64,000 nucleotides of DNA from NCBI GenBank assembly GCA_963920525.1, contig OY986436.1:8142001-8206000 (forward strand). The letters run 5' to 3'. The notes beneath the pieces are model-generated. The model was not told the origin of the DNA, made no database searches, and saw nothing but the letters and a program-made list of their open reading frames with translations. Below are positions 44,373-55,778 of this stretch, piece after piece. The first letter of the stretch is position 1, and every line of letters starts with the position of its first letter. Origin of the DNA: Dichetophora obliterata. Its lineage: Eukaryota > Arthropoda > Insecta > Diptera > Sciomyzidae. A program made the position numbers and the translations under genes.

Positions 44373-44755
44373 CTAGCTGAACCCGGTGTGCTTCGCTACT
44401 CCACTCGTTATAAAATAAAATTAAAAGTATTTATATATTTTTCACGCCATCGAATTTTCGAAATAAGTCCACCCCAGCGCCACCTACCGTGGCCATTTAT
44501 ACACAAATTATTTTCTTATGATCAAACAAACATACATTCTGAATTTCAGTTAAATTGGTCCATCAATTCAAATTTTCGATATAAGTCCACACCAGCGCCA
44601 CCTATCGGGTCCAAATATAGCCTATGTTACCCACCGTACCATGATGAACATTACCTGAAAATTTCATCAAAATCGGTCCAGCCGTTTTGGAGTCCATACG
44701 TTACATACATACACACATCCTATTTTATATATATAGATAGATATATAGATTTAAA
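44373..44755 (+). repeat. Interspersed repeat, CTAGCTGAACCCGG family, short copy
   Basis: It opens CTAGCTGAACCCGGTGTGCT, has AATTTCATCAAAATCGGTCC, AGCCGTTTTGGAGT and a TACATACATACACACATCC tail, and ends in ATATATAGATAG repeats. This head-and-tail arrangement is common in arthropod genomes. Its class (RTE-related, SINE or other) is not decided here. Confidence 0.65.
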
Positions 44756-45080
44756 ATTAAAATTTTGAGACAAGGTAAATTAAAGCTTTGACATCAATGG
44801 TCTTAAGATCGATATGCATAATTTGTCGCATGCGTTTTCTCACAAAGCCGACTAAGTTTGCCATAAAACTTTACTGTACTTCTTTATATACAACAACTGC
44901 AAAATTTAGAGTAAATTTAATACCTATACTCAAAATTACTCAAAAGGAAAATGTTAAAAGCGCCAACACACATATAATTATTTTTCGTCTCCGGGTCTGA
45001 ATGTCTGTAATTGTGGAAATGGTAAAGAATTGGTTAAAAAGTGTAATTTAAGCATTTTTCAATGCCACTTCCTTTTACCT

Positions 45081-45840
45081 ATATGGGCATTTCCAGAAAA
45101 AAGTCTACCGTGACCAAAAAATTAAAACTTATTAAAAACTTATTATTTTATTATATCATTTAAGAGAATCATTTTAATTTTACTAATTTCAGCAATTTCT
45201 TCATAAATTCATTAACCATCATGATCAAATCGTCTGCACTGTTTCACAAATATGTAAAATTTTCGTAAGTTTTTTTGTTTTAGTAAAAATGGAAGGGATT
45301 GGCTTGAGATAATGAAAAAATGGTTTAGCCAAGGAAAGGACAGCATATTAAATTTGATTTTTAATTATTTAATTGCATAATTACTTAACTACCTAATTAC
45401 TTAAATACCCAATTAAACTGCAATGAAAATCTTAGTAACTAAATTCCTAATAAAAATTAAATAAAAAATAAAATAAAAAATAACCGGAAAAGATTTTTAA
45501 GTTTGATCACTTGATAAAATAAACTTATGTTATTTTAAAATCTTCTAAAAAATTTTTATACAAAAAAATTTCCGATTTGCCGAATTCAGAGAGTTTTGCA
45601 AATTTTGTAATACAAGTCAGAAATCACTTCCATTTTTAGTAACGTGCCGCCAGCACATACTTTTGCTTATATTTTTAGATCCTTATGGTTAATGGTTGTC
45701 ATTGTTTTCACTTAATACAGTGTTACTTAATTACTACGAAAATATAAAATAAAAACTTTAAAAATAAGTCTTTTTCATTATATTTTTTAAATATTTATTC
45801 GTACAAATCGTCCGTAACGCCAGTTAAGAAATGCCCATAT
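45081..45840. mobile_element. Possible MITE, ATATGGGCATTTC ends
   Basis: ATATGGGCATTTC (45081-45093) is inverted at 45828-45840 (GAAATGCCCATAT, one mismatch or gap inside). Only ~13 bp match. The interior is AT-rich without an ORF. Target duplication is ambiguous within the palindromic ATAT. Confidence 0.45.
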
Positions 45841-46116
45841 TTTTTACATTAAAATATTTTTGTAAGTTCCTATTCGACGCCTTTGATGTGAAAATAAAAA
45901 TAATTTAACTTCTGTTACAACACTTTCTTTTTCATCGCCTAAGCATATGCAATTTTTTTGCTACTCTTGAGTCTTAATTTTCTTCGAAAATGATGATTGC
46001 ACATTTGTAGCTACGCTCTCAATTCTTTTACAAATTAATTATAATCAAATCAAACATTTTTTGCACTCATTTCCTTCGTGTTTTTTTTACTTATTATTTT
46101 TTAATTTCCTTCGCAG

Positions 46117-46296
46117 CATGTCCTTCGGCTGGTATCGTGCGGAAGTGATTGGCGCGATGGCTTCCGTTGTAATGATTTGGTTCATCACCGCCATTTTGGT
46201 ATGGTTGGCCATAGAACGTTTGATTCATCAGGACTTTGAAGTGGATGCTGTTATTATGCTGATCACATCGGGTCTGGCAATACTGGTTAATTTGAT
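46117..46296 (+). CDS. Zinc transporter SLC30A2/3/8 type (ZnT35C-like), internal exon with TM3-TM4
   Basis: It encodes (R)MSFGWYRAEVIGAMASV, VMIWFITAILVWLAIERLIH, QDFEVDAVIMLITSGLAILV and NL(M). RMSFGWYRAEVIGA is the highly conserved ZnT segment (S-F-G-W-x-R-x-E) entering TM3. The two hydrophobic stretches are TM3 and TM4, separated by the short acidic loop QDFEVDA. The acceptor is CCTTCGCAG/C and the donor AT/GTAAGT. The 180-bp exon completes the Arg begun at 16409-16410 and ends two bases into a codon. No stop or frameshift. The following exon, expected to hold the His-rich cytosolic loop, was not found in the remaining 17.7 kb. Confidence 0.95.
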
Positions 46297-47718
46297 GTAA
46301 GTCAATTTTAAATATTTATAAATATGGATTGTATGTACGTGAGTGTGAGTGTGAAAGCGTGTTAAACTTCGACAAAGCAGCGGAAACGGAAGTGGTAGAC
46401 TGCTTCAAAGTGTGATTAAAATGAAGCAGCATTCAGTCTCACACTCAAAAAGTATGAATAGGGTTGCCAAGGCTTGTTGAAGTAACTAAAATGCATGCAG
46501 CCGAACAAATAGAAGTAACAAAAAAAAAAAAAAAAAATAAAACCAAGAAAACCAACATTAACGAATTGAAAATTTTGGCTTTTGCCAACAATGTGACAAT
46601 GTGTTGTTGTTTTTCCCTGTTCGTGTTGTACAATTTGATATATATTTTTTATATATATTTTTTTGTCACTGCTATTTTTAGAAATGTTGTTGGTATTTCA
46701 GTTACAGCAAAGCGTAAAAACGTCAAGGCATTCGAAGAAGGACCAGCATAAAAAATAGCAAAACATAACAAAAATAGAAAAAAGCTATAAAAATTAGATT
46801 CAGCATAAGAATCGGTGAAAAGAGCGCAATCAAGCGACATTTTTTGATGTTTCGCTGACGTGAATGTTTTTTAACGCTGCTGGCATTTGGCTTTGGATAA
46901 CGACCACGCTGAAGGCGACCGCAAGCAGCTTTGACTATGTTGAGCAAATGTACGTACGCGTTCGTTGTTGCTGTATACTTTTTGGCTCTGCGCTATGTTG
47001 TGCATAGAGCTGAAGCATTGTTTTAGGCAGCTGTCCAGTTGGAATAGTATCAAGAAAAAAAATATAGTTCCAATGTGCACAAAAGTAAAATTACAAAAAC
47101 AAAAACACACACACACACAAACATATATGCAGGTCAGTGTAAGCAAAAACAACAGGGTATACTATTTTGGCTTTCTTGGGCTGTCAACGCATTGGTTGAT
47201 TGTCACAACGAGTGACAAGTTGCAAGAGATTCTTGGCGGCTTTCCGCCTCACATTGAAAAAGATATGCAACGAAATAGTACAAATTCGGGAGGAAATCCA
47301 TATAACCATTCATTATTTTAAAGCTCTGTGGTTATACATTTCGATGCCTCAATATAAAAAGGCCCGAACAATCACGTTTTTCAAAACCTTGTTTTTTTGG
47401 CGGATTTTGGTACACACTCAAAAATGCATGCAGTAATTTTTAATCAAATCATTGGGATCATGCATATTTTAAGTGGATTTTTTTACAATTCAAATTCTTG
47501 AGAATGTGTAAGGAGCTCTTCTTCAAAAAATTAGGAACGAATTTTAAATGAATTTTTCATATTTTAATTATGCATCGTTCGATTTGGTTCGGTTCCTTTA
47601 TTCACAAGGTAAAAAACTAAAACAAAGTTAGGTGGATTTATCTATAGTTCCTACGCAAATTGAAACCATTATTATTTTCCTGAATAATGATTATCTTAAA
47701 ATAGTGAAATTTTTTTTT
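46297..47718 (+). other. ZnT intron, proximal part; no other gene seen
   Basis: It begins with the GTAAGT donor. It contains an A17-type run near 46519 and (CA)n at about 47104-47118. Short open stretches on both strands are mutual shadows without domains. Confidence 0.6.
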
Positions 47719-47722
47719 TTAA

Positions 47723-48176
47723 CCCTTTCAATGGCTAGGCTAATCTAAGAACAAACTAATTTTTTTGAGGTAATTTTCCTATCATTAAGGTCATAAAAAT
47801 ATGAAAAACATACCTCTGATTTTTATGTGCTACTTACGTTTTGCAAGCTTGTATAAAGAAAAAATTGTTTTGCTCCTGTTCGGCACAATTTTTTTTAATT
47901 CCTTGAGGGTTTTTTTCACCCTTTAAATCTTTGTTTTTGAAACCATCTTTATATTATTGCCATGATAGCCATAAAAAGATAAAAAAAAATGAATTCGATT
48001 TTTGTCCGGTTGATTTTTTCTTATAAAATTTTTTTTTTTGATTTTTTTCGGCACAAAATCGAAAGTCCAACATATTTTAATGTAAAATATATCTCGAATT
48101 AATTTTTGTTTATAGAACCAAACTATTTGATTTAAAAAAAGAGTATCTAATATATTGGGCAAATTCACTGAAAGGG
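47723..48176. mobile_element. TTAA-flanked MITE, piggyBac-like
   Basis: TTAA (47719-47722) plus CCCTTTCAATGG at the left, and CACTGAAAGGG plus TTAA (48177-48180) at the right. TIRs of about 10-12 bp with the CCCTTT start and TTAA target of piggyBac-type elements. 454 bp, no credible ORF. Confidence 0.72.
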
Positions 48177-48564
48177 TTAAGGCCAGCAATTCTTGAACCT
48201 TTTGTGTAAATCGAAATTTTCCAACGTCGTTAAATTACTTCAGAAATATCTTGAAAATATGCTTCTAAAATTTTTTTTTAAATATTTTATTGATTGTTGT
48301 ACACTATTGATATATGATTTTGAATTTCATGCTTAAATAGAAATGAAATCATTTTGTAATTTTGAATGAACTTTTTAAGTTTGTAGCAATCGATTAGAAA
48401 AAATGTACAGCTATTGTTTTACGACTCCTTTGTTTGAGATACAAAAATAAGACTTTTAAGACGATCGACGAAATGCAGTCAAAAATGTAAAAATGATAAA
48501 TCCTATTGCAGCAAAAATAAATCAAGCAAAACAATAAAATGTAAAGAAACGACTAGCTTAGAAA

Positions 48565-49553
48565 CAGAGCTGTAAAAGAATGCATTCAATTTGATTTTAT
48601 TCACAAAAAAGTTAATCAGTGAATAACAAAATAAGAATGCATTCAATGAATGCAAAATAAAATATAAAAAATATACAAAAATAAAAATACAAAAATATAA
48701 ATAAAATTTTTAATTAACATTCACTTTTTAAGAAATGAATAATTATTCATTTCAATTATTCATTTTCGTTATTCAGAATAAGGAATCAATTTTTTTAGTC
48801 ATTTGAATGCAAAAATTGCAATACATAAAGAATTCCAGAACTTTCAGTTATTCTTTTTTTTCAATATGCTTTTTTTAATCGTTATTCATTTTTATTCATT
48901 ATTCTTTTGCTATTCATTATTCTTTTTCTATTCATTATTAATTTTTTATTCATTGTTATTCACTATTCGTTTTTTTATTAATTATTAATATTTTATTCCT
49001 TGTCTATTTGTTATTCATATTTTATTTATGGCTTAGGACTAAAATGAATAAAAAATGAATAAAGAATTAAAAATGAATAATGAAAAAAACGAATAATGAA
49101 TAAAAAATGAATAATGAATAAAAAATGAATAATGAATAAAAATTTAATAATGAATAACAAATGAATAATGAATAAAGAATAAAAAAAGAATAATGAATAG
49201 CAAATAAATAATGAATAAAAACTTAATAATGAATAATAAAAGAATAATGAATAAAAAATAATTAACGAATAAAAAAATGAATAATGAATAAAAAACAGAG
49301 TAACTGAAAATGCTGAAATTCTTAGTGAACTGCATTCTTTGTAAATAGCATTATATAAATGCAATAAATAAAGTGCTTCATTGTTCTGAATAACGAAAAT
49401 GAATAATTGAAATAAATAATTAAACATTTTTTTTAATGAATGTGAATTAAAAATTTTACTTATAAATGAATTTTGCATTCATTGAATGTAAACTTATGTC
49501 GTTATGTAGTTGTACTTAAAATTTTTAATATGAATGCTGATTTTACAGCTCTG
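48565..49553. mobile_element. ATTCATT-rich hAT MITE, copy 1, perfect 8-bp duplication
   Basis: The flanking 8-mers CTTAGAAA (48557-48564 and 49554-49561) are identical. The TIRs are CAGAGCTGTAAAA and the inverse TTTTACAGCTCTG, followed by AATGCATTCA and TGAATGC. The interior is built of degenerate ATTCATTATTCATTTTTT units in the left half and their inverse in the right half. The dyad lies near 49035 around TTAGGACT. Long apparent open frames here are translations of the tandem repeat and not genes. Confidence 0.93.
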
Positions 49554-49561
49554 CTTAGAAA

Positions 49562-50454
49562 GCATCAATAGAGTCACACAAATTTCGAACATAAATACAC
49601 CGCAACTTCTTCGCCAATGACAAACTCGCAACATCACGATTAAACACAGTTCAAACATTCATGCTCAGCAACGTCTTTCCCCGCAACTCCTTCTCATATT
49701 ACTGGCATTTGATGTTCGCTCTCAACCCTTTGTTGCTTGCTACAGAGTTCGCAGTGCCGTACACGACTTGTATGTTTCTTTTTTGCTCTCCTTTTTTAAT
49801 GGGCCTTTTTGCTTTCAGTAAAAATAAAAGCCTTTTTTGCTCTGAACGCGTTATATTTGAAAATTTATTGTTTTTTAAAAAAATTATTTAATATTCACAT
49901 ACAGACATAAAACTTTGTATGTTTATATTGTAGCATAATTCAATATCAGGTGTTTAATTATATTGAACTATTTGCTAATCTTTAAATATTTCAAGTTTAC
50001 TGTAAAAGTTGTAGTACAACTACACCTTATTTGACTTTTCTACAAATTATAACTATTCTTGTAAAAGTAAACTTACACTTTTTTGTAGATTGCATGCAAG
50101 TGTATTGCATTATTATAAGATTTTGTTCTTACTAAAATTAGTTGCTTCGTGTCATGATGACGTCAGTCTTAATTGATCTTAATATTGTAGGCTTGCCCGA
50201 AAACCGTTATTTTTTTCGATATTTTTAACACTTAGCTCATCTCATCTTCGACTAATTTGCAACCTCATGATTTTTTTTTTGTGGTCTCATGACGTTATAA
50301 ATATTTTTTTATTTTTATTGTGTGGACAAAGAAGCAACCTTTGCTGGCGTATAATAAAATTGATCGTTTTGTTTTTACTTAGTGAGTAATAATTGCGAAA
50401 CAATATTTTGCGGAACTTTTTAAATAACACTGTTCAACACAAAGAAAAATAACA
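49562..50454. other. Intron DNA, no gene seen
   Basis: It includes short inverted similarity TGTAGTACAACTACA near 50010 and repeated GTAAAAGTAAACTTACACTT-like sequence, but no element ends. Confidence 0.5.
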
Positions 50455-50653
50455 AGGTTCCGCCAACGGATTCTGATAGACGGGACCAAATGTGCTGAGT
50501 GTTATTTAAGAGGGGGTTTAATTTATTCCCCTTTTGAACATTCTCATAGTGAATCGGCAAACGAAACCATGTGACCCTTACGTTTTTGGTATAGTATGTG
50601 CTCAGCACATTTATGTCAAATATTACGAGGAACATTTTTGTGGAACATTTTAA

Positions 50654-51587
50654 CCCTCTAACTCTTCAATGTATGGGTCTTTTTTGACCTGTTTTTGATA
50701 AAGGGCAAATAAGACCCATAAAACAGGGATATTAAAACAAAGCCTGAGTAATTTACTTAATCAAAATAACATCTAGTTTAAGTAAGGAATTTAAATTGAT
50801 TTGTGAAATACTTGGTTTAGAAGCAGTGTATAATGAAATTTCAGTTTTTGTGAAAATGTCTAATTGTTGAGAAAAACTTGATTGGTTTTGCTATGTCTGC
50901 GGCAAGCATACTATTTCTGAGCATAGAGTAACTTCGACAACATGCTAAGTTCTTTTGAAAAACTAGGTGTTCATATGACAACAAAAAAAAATTTTTTTAA
51001 TTCTCATACGGATTACTTCGGGTATCAGTTGGCAACAGAATCTGATGAACATGGTGAACGATTTCATCAGACATGTGCACCTATTGAAAAACGCTATAAA
51101 GGCAAGAGAATTCATTCTCTCATAGCTGAAATATGCTGGACACTGTTTGATAATGACATAGAATTGCTTAGAGATAAAAGACGTGTACTAAATAAATGCT
51201 TCCTCAAATACCCAAATTTGATCTCTTCTTTGTATTTATAGATATTATATGTAAAGGTTTCTTTTGTATGGAGACTTAGAGTGAAATTTTACGTATAACA
51301 GTTTTGTTATAGGAACAAACACACTAACACCGAGTTTTGTGGGACATTTTAACACCAATTCTAAATAAGTAAGAAATTAACCCTTAAACACTTTTGAAGT
51401 TTTCACTTTTTTTTGGCATTCAAGTTGGTTTTTGAGCTTTGGTGTATTCAAAGACTTAAAGTAGAATTTTATGGCAAATATTATTTTTGTGGAATATATA
51501 AGCCCGTTATACCCTTGTTTTATGGGTCTTATTTGCCCTTTATCAAAAACAGGTCAAAAAAGACCCATACATTGAAGAGTTAGAGGG
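50654..51587 (+). mobile_element. TTAA-flanked inner element with internally deleted ORF
   Basis: TTAA (50650-50653) is followed by CCCTCTAACTCTTCAATGTA, and the inverse ends with GGG before TTAA (51588-51591). The inverted similarity runs about 75 bp through GACCCATAAAACAGGG. The CCC start and TTAA target are piggyBac-like. It carries the two ORF pieces described at 50880-51241. An alternative reading is a single element with ~320-bp TIRs. Confidence 0.65.
50880..51241 (+). pseudogene. Internally deleted transposon ORF (CYVCG ... SDEHGERFHQ)
   Basis: 50880-50948 reads DWFCYVCGKHTISEH, a Cys-x2-Cys zinc-binding-like start. In another frame 50942-51241 reads SSFEKLGVHMTTKKNFFNSH, then ESDEHGERFHQ, IEKRYKGKR and IAEICWTLFDND. 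From memory both resemble the N- and C-terminal parts of one widespread uncharacterised arthropod protein (CYVCGxFT near the start; SDEHGERFHQD..MEKRYQGKW near the end). The ~20-codon gap and frame change suggest a large internal deletion joined the two. Function unknown to me. Confidence 0.65.
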
Positions 51588-51822
51588 TTAAAATGTTCTA
51601 CGAAAATGTTCCTCGTAATATTTTACATAAATGTGCTGAACACATCCTATACCAAAAACGTAAGGGTCACATGGTTTCGTCTGCTGATTCACTATGAGAA
51701 TGTTAAAAAGGGGGATAAATTTAAACCCCCTCTAAAATAAAACTCAGACGAAAACTTTCAAAACATCGATACACGTATATTTTTTTTGGTCCCCTCTCTC
51801 AGAATCCTTTGGCGGAACCAGT

Positions 51823-54800
51823 GTAACATGCGCATTAAGATGTAATTTTTTCCCTTTTTGATTGTATCCTATTTTTGCTGTAGAATAAGATCTCCTCATT
51901 TTAATAAAATTTTAGTGTAAAGTATTTTTTTGATACATTTTACATTTCTGTATTTTGCTAACCTAAAAACTTATTTCTCAAGAACATGCTCCAGCTACTT
52001 TAATATCATTTATTTGCTTCTGCTAATTGCTGTGCTGATGTGACCACTTCGCTGACCAGATATGGGACACGTGTGGTGAATAAATATCAATCAAGCAGCA
52101 AGACAGACAAACAATGGTTATATTTTTTGTGTGTTAAAGTTAAAAAAAACACAAAAATTGTCACTCACACGTTTGGTGCTCATGTCCAGCAGAGAATATA
52201 TTTTCTTTTTCGCTATTTTTATGTAAGATAAATTAAGATTTATAACTTGAAGCACAGATTTTTACTGCAGCGTAGCGAGAAGCAGCAAAGTTAACATTAC
52301 GTGTGAATGTGGTGCATTTTTACATATATTTTAGCTTATTCCTTTTTTTTCTGTTTCACAGGTAGATAAAGATAACGAAATTTGGTGACATGTTTTGTGC
52401 AGCGACTGTCAGATATGACGAGTGGCAGGTTGTTGTTGTCCTTGCTGTTGCCATCTAATGCATGTGGCCAGCAACGTGTGTGTGTGTGTGTGTGGCTAGT
52501 TGACAGAACACCAGCCAACAGGAACAGCCAAAACATTACCGAAATGCATAACAATGGACGAAGCGTTGCTGGTTTCATCAGCAACATTTACAAATCCATC
52601 TTGCTTCCGTCATTTCTGCACTTTTGCGACAGCTAAATGTCTTTCCTTGAGAGTTTTTGTGGCATTTTTTATGGTCTGCATGTTGTGTGTGTTGTTGATG
52701 TTGTTGTTTGCGCTGTTGGCTCAAAATCTATGTCAACAGCTTGAATTGTTGCATTTTTTGCTGTTTTTTTTCTGCTTCAATGTGCTGAGGTATGTTTTTT
52801 CTTAGCAAGTTTTGGTGGCTAAGTTTTTGGCGCATAAATCGTTAGCATTCATGTTTTTCGCTAACGTTGCCACATTTTGCCATTTCTGTTTGCCACTTGA
52901 ATTGTTTGATTACGTGTTTGGATTGTGCAAAATATACGATTGATGATGCTGATGGTAGCAAGAAGCAGTAGCAGCCAAGAAATGATTACGAATACATTTA
53001 AGCCGCGCATTTAGACTAAAAGACGAGATTTGAGCCGATTTCGTTGTTGGTTTTTCGGGCACATCAAAGTGTGTCACGTTTTTTTAAGGTAATTGTGATT
53101 TTTTTAGACAGCTTCAATTAGTCGAGTGTGCCATTTTCATTTGGCATTTTAAATATTTAGAAAATCACGTTGCCCAAAAAAAAAGAGGCAACAAAAATTA
53201 CGTGCCAAGAAATTATTGTAAAACTTGTGTCGAGGCATAGTAAAATCTTTGTAGCGTAAAATGTATTATCTTAAGATCAAAATACTTACTTTATGTGCCT
53301 AAGAGTATGCAGCAAAATGCTGAGATTGTAAGAGTTTCTTTAAAAAGCACGCATGTAAAACATAAACCTTATATATTTTCTTATATTGTGTCAAATTGCA
53401 CATTGACGCAGCCACTGCAAGAAGATAGCATTAAAAACAACAAATAAAACAACATCCTCTAGTGACATCGTTAAAACGCATTTTTGCTTTGTGTCTGCAC
53501 ATTTCTTCCAGTCCGTTTTGCACAGCTTTAGAGATGCAAAAAAACGCAAACACAAAAAAAAGTATAGCTAGAAATATCTAGGCAACATGGTAGCAGAAAA
53601 AAATAAGAAGAGCATATAAATCCTTACACCAGAAAATCCTTGTAAACAACATTTTCTTCACACTAATTTAAGCTGTCGTTCGCGGCTGTTGCTCAGAGTT
53701 GTTGCTGCTGCAGCTGCTCTTCTTGCGTTGTTCTTCTTGCGTTCTACATGTGTAGAATTGGAGTGCGTGTGTGTTGTCCAAATGAATAACGCAGCGCTGT
53801 ATTTTATTATTGAGTTGAAGCACTCATCTGCGATATTGTGCTGTTATACTTGTTTCACATGTTTTAACTGGAGTGCGTGTGTGTTGTAGACATGAGTAAC
53901 TCAGCTGTGTTGCAGCTGTAACTCAACTGTGTTGCGTTATTAAGTTGAAGCACTTGATTGCGTTATTGCGCTGATACAGTTTTTTTATTAAAAGTAACGG
54001 AAAATTGCAGTGATGCAAATGTTTTTTTTTGCTCGTTCTTCTTTCTATATTTTTATTAGAATGTGTATGATTTTAAATGTGTTGGTTTGCATACAATAAA
54101 GTTTTATGTCTCTGTCTGATTGCTGTATAAGCCTTCAGCGTACTACGTTTTGGCTGCCTGCAAGCAATTTAGGTTTATTTAGTTTTGTTGAATGCTTGAC
54201 ACTCGGCTTTGTTCTGACAAGCTTTAGTTGATTTCTTATTCGTGTAACTACTTGTAATTAATTTTTGACCAATACTCTTTTATAATTATCACCTTCTTTT
54301 AATAAAACATATTGCTGTAAGACTTTGATTAGAGCTTGTTGTAGTTTTTGAGTGAGGGCACTTACCGATTTACCACATTCACTACATTTATCTCATAACT
54401 CAACGCAATATCATACTCAAAATGTAACTGCATTGATTAAAGTTATTTTGTTACAAAAATCATAACACTTAAACTACGTCATAGCGCTATTGAGTTATGA
54501 GTCTCTGTGTTAACTCATTTCGCTGTTGCAGCAAACTGCGCTTGAGTTGGTGTATCAACGCAGCATTTTTTACCTTGAAACCCATGTCTAGTGTGTTGAA
54601 GTGCGAGGGAGTGTGTACAGCTTAACTAGGATATTTGGCTGAACTGCAATATTATGCGTTGCTCCTTTGGAAGTTGAGGGACGTGTTTGCGTTTCTCGCG
54701 TAACTAAAGCAATGATGAGCGGAGTGTTTTTTTTAATGGAGTCTTTAGAAAGCACATTAGTGTTAAAACAGGGTCAGAAGCTATGGATTAGACAACAATT

Positions 54801-55100
54801 ATCAAATTGAAAGATACTAAATGCACACAAGCTCCTAATAAGATTTCGGTTGGCTTTAAAGTAGCTTATTAACGAAACTACGTAACTCCAAAAAGTTGTT
54901 TTGACTTCTATAAAGGAGAAGGTGAACTTTGTGCTGATTTATAAATATAAATAAGAAATTTAACACAACTCGCTTAAAAAAAATAAATGTATTTGCAAGA
55001 AAAGAATGTTTTTTACTTATTAAATTATTATAAGAAACCCACTTCACGGGATGCTAAAAGTTTTGAATGGTCCAATTCAGAAAGATCAGTTAGCATCTGA
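51823..55100. other. Intron or downstream DNA, no gene seen
   Basis: It contains a (GT)n run at 52474-52492, TTG/CTG-rich stretches (52690-52800), an imperfect ~110-bp tandem duplication (about 53757-53866 and 53867-53980, sharing GGAGTGCGTGTGTGTTGT and AGTTGAAGCACT), and ACTCAACGCAATA-like pieces near 54395. No His-rich ZnT exon and no transposon ORF seen. Confidence 0.5.
53757..53980 (+). repeat. Imperfect ~110-bp tandem duplication
   Basis: Both units begin with (T/C)TGGAGTGCGTGTGTGTTGT, continue with an ATGAAT/ATGAGT AACxCAG motif and end with AGTTGAAGCACT and GCGATATTG/GCGTTATTG. Confidence 0.75.
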
Positions 55101-55778
55101 CAGAGCTGTAAAATCGGCATTCATAGTTTCAATTTTATGTTCAATTGAATAACTACATAAGAATGCATTCAATGAATGCAAAATTGATTTATATATAACA
55201 TTTTTATTTCAAATTCCTTTTTAAAAATATGATAAATTATTCATTTCAATTATTCATTTTCGTTATTCAGAGTAATAAATCAATTTTTTTATTCATTTGA
55301 ATGCTATTCACAAAGAATGCAATTCACAAAGAATTTTAGAATTTTCATTTATTCATTTCTTATTCGTTATTAATTTGTTATTCATTACTCTTTTTTTTAT
55401 TCTTTATTAATTTTTAATTCATTATACATTTTTTATTCATTATTCATTTTTTATTCATTATTTATTTTTTATTTCTTATTCTTTTTTTATTCTTTTTTAA
55501 TTTTTTATTTATTATTAATTTTTTATTCATTATTAATTTTTTATTCATTATTTATTTTTTTTTATTCTTTATTAATTTTTTATTCAATATTCACTTTTAA
55601 TCATTATTAATTTTTTATTCACTATTTCATTATTAATTTTTTATTCATTATTTATTTATTATTATTCATTATTATTTTTTTATTCATTATTTATTTTTTA
55701 TTCATTATTTTTTTTTATTCTTTATTAATTTTTTATTCAATATTCATTTTTTATTCATTATTAATTTTTTATTCACTA

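Larger units (their letters stand above)
16411..46116 (+). other. ZnT giant intron (about 29.7 kb)
   Basis: It runs from GTGAGT at 16411 to TCCTTCGCAG at 46107-46116. The joined codon is CG+C (Arg), in phase. Most of its length is mobile DNA described in separate entries. No complete host gene was found inside it on either strand. Confidence 0.85.
50455..51822. mobile_element. Palindromic element with TTAA-flanked insertion at its centre
   Basis: Outer ends are GGTTCCGCCAACGGATTCTG and CAGAATCCTTTGGCGGAACC. The outer arms (50455-50653 and 51588-51822) are inverted copies that meet at TTAA. If 50654-51587 were removed, they would form a continuous palindrome reading ACATTTTAAAATGT at the centre. 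The right arm carries about 50 extra bp (about 51735-51785). See the inner element entry. Confidence 0.8.

Noticed and set aside
49026..49478. 150-codon open frame on the minus strand (FLFIIHFLFIIHF repeats)
   Set aside because: Translation of the ATTCATT tandem array inside a hAT MITE. The periodicity explains the lack of stops.
52336..52805. Possible further zinc-transporter exon after a TTTCACAG acceptor-like site at about 52360
   Set aside because: No frame downstream encodes the expected His-rich loop or TM5, and the stretch is GT/TTG microsatellite-rich.
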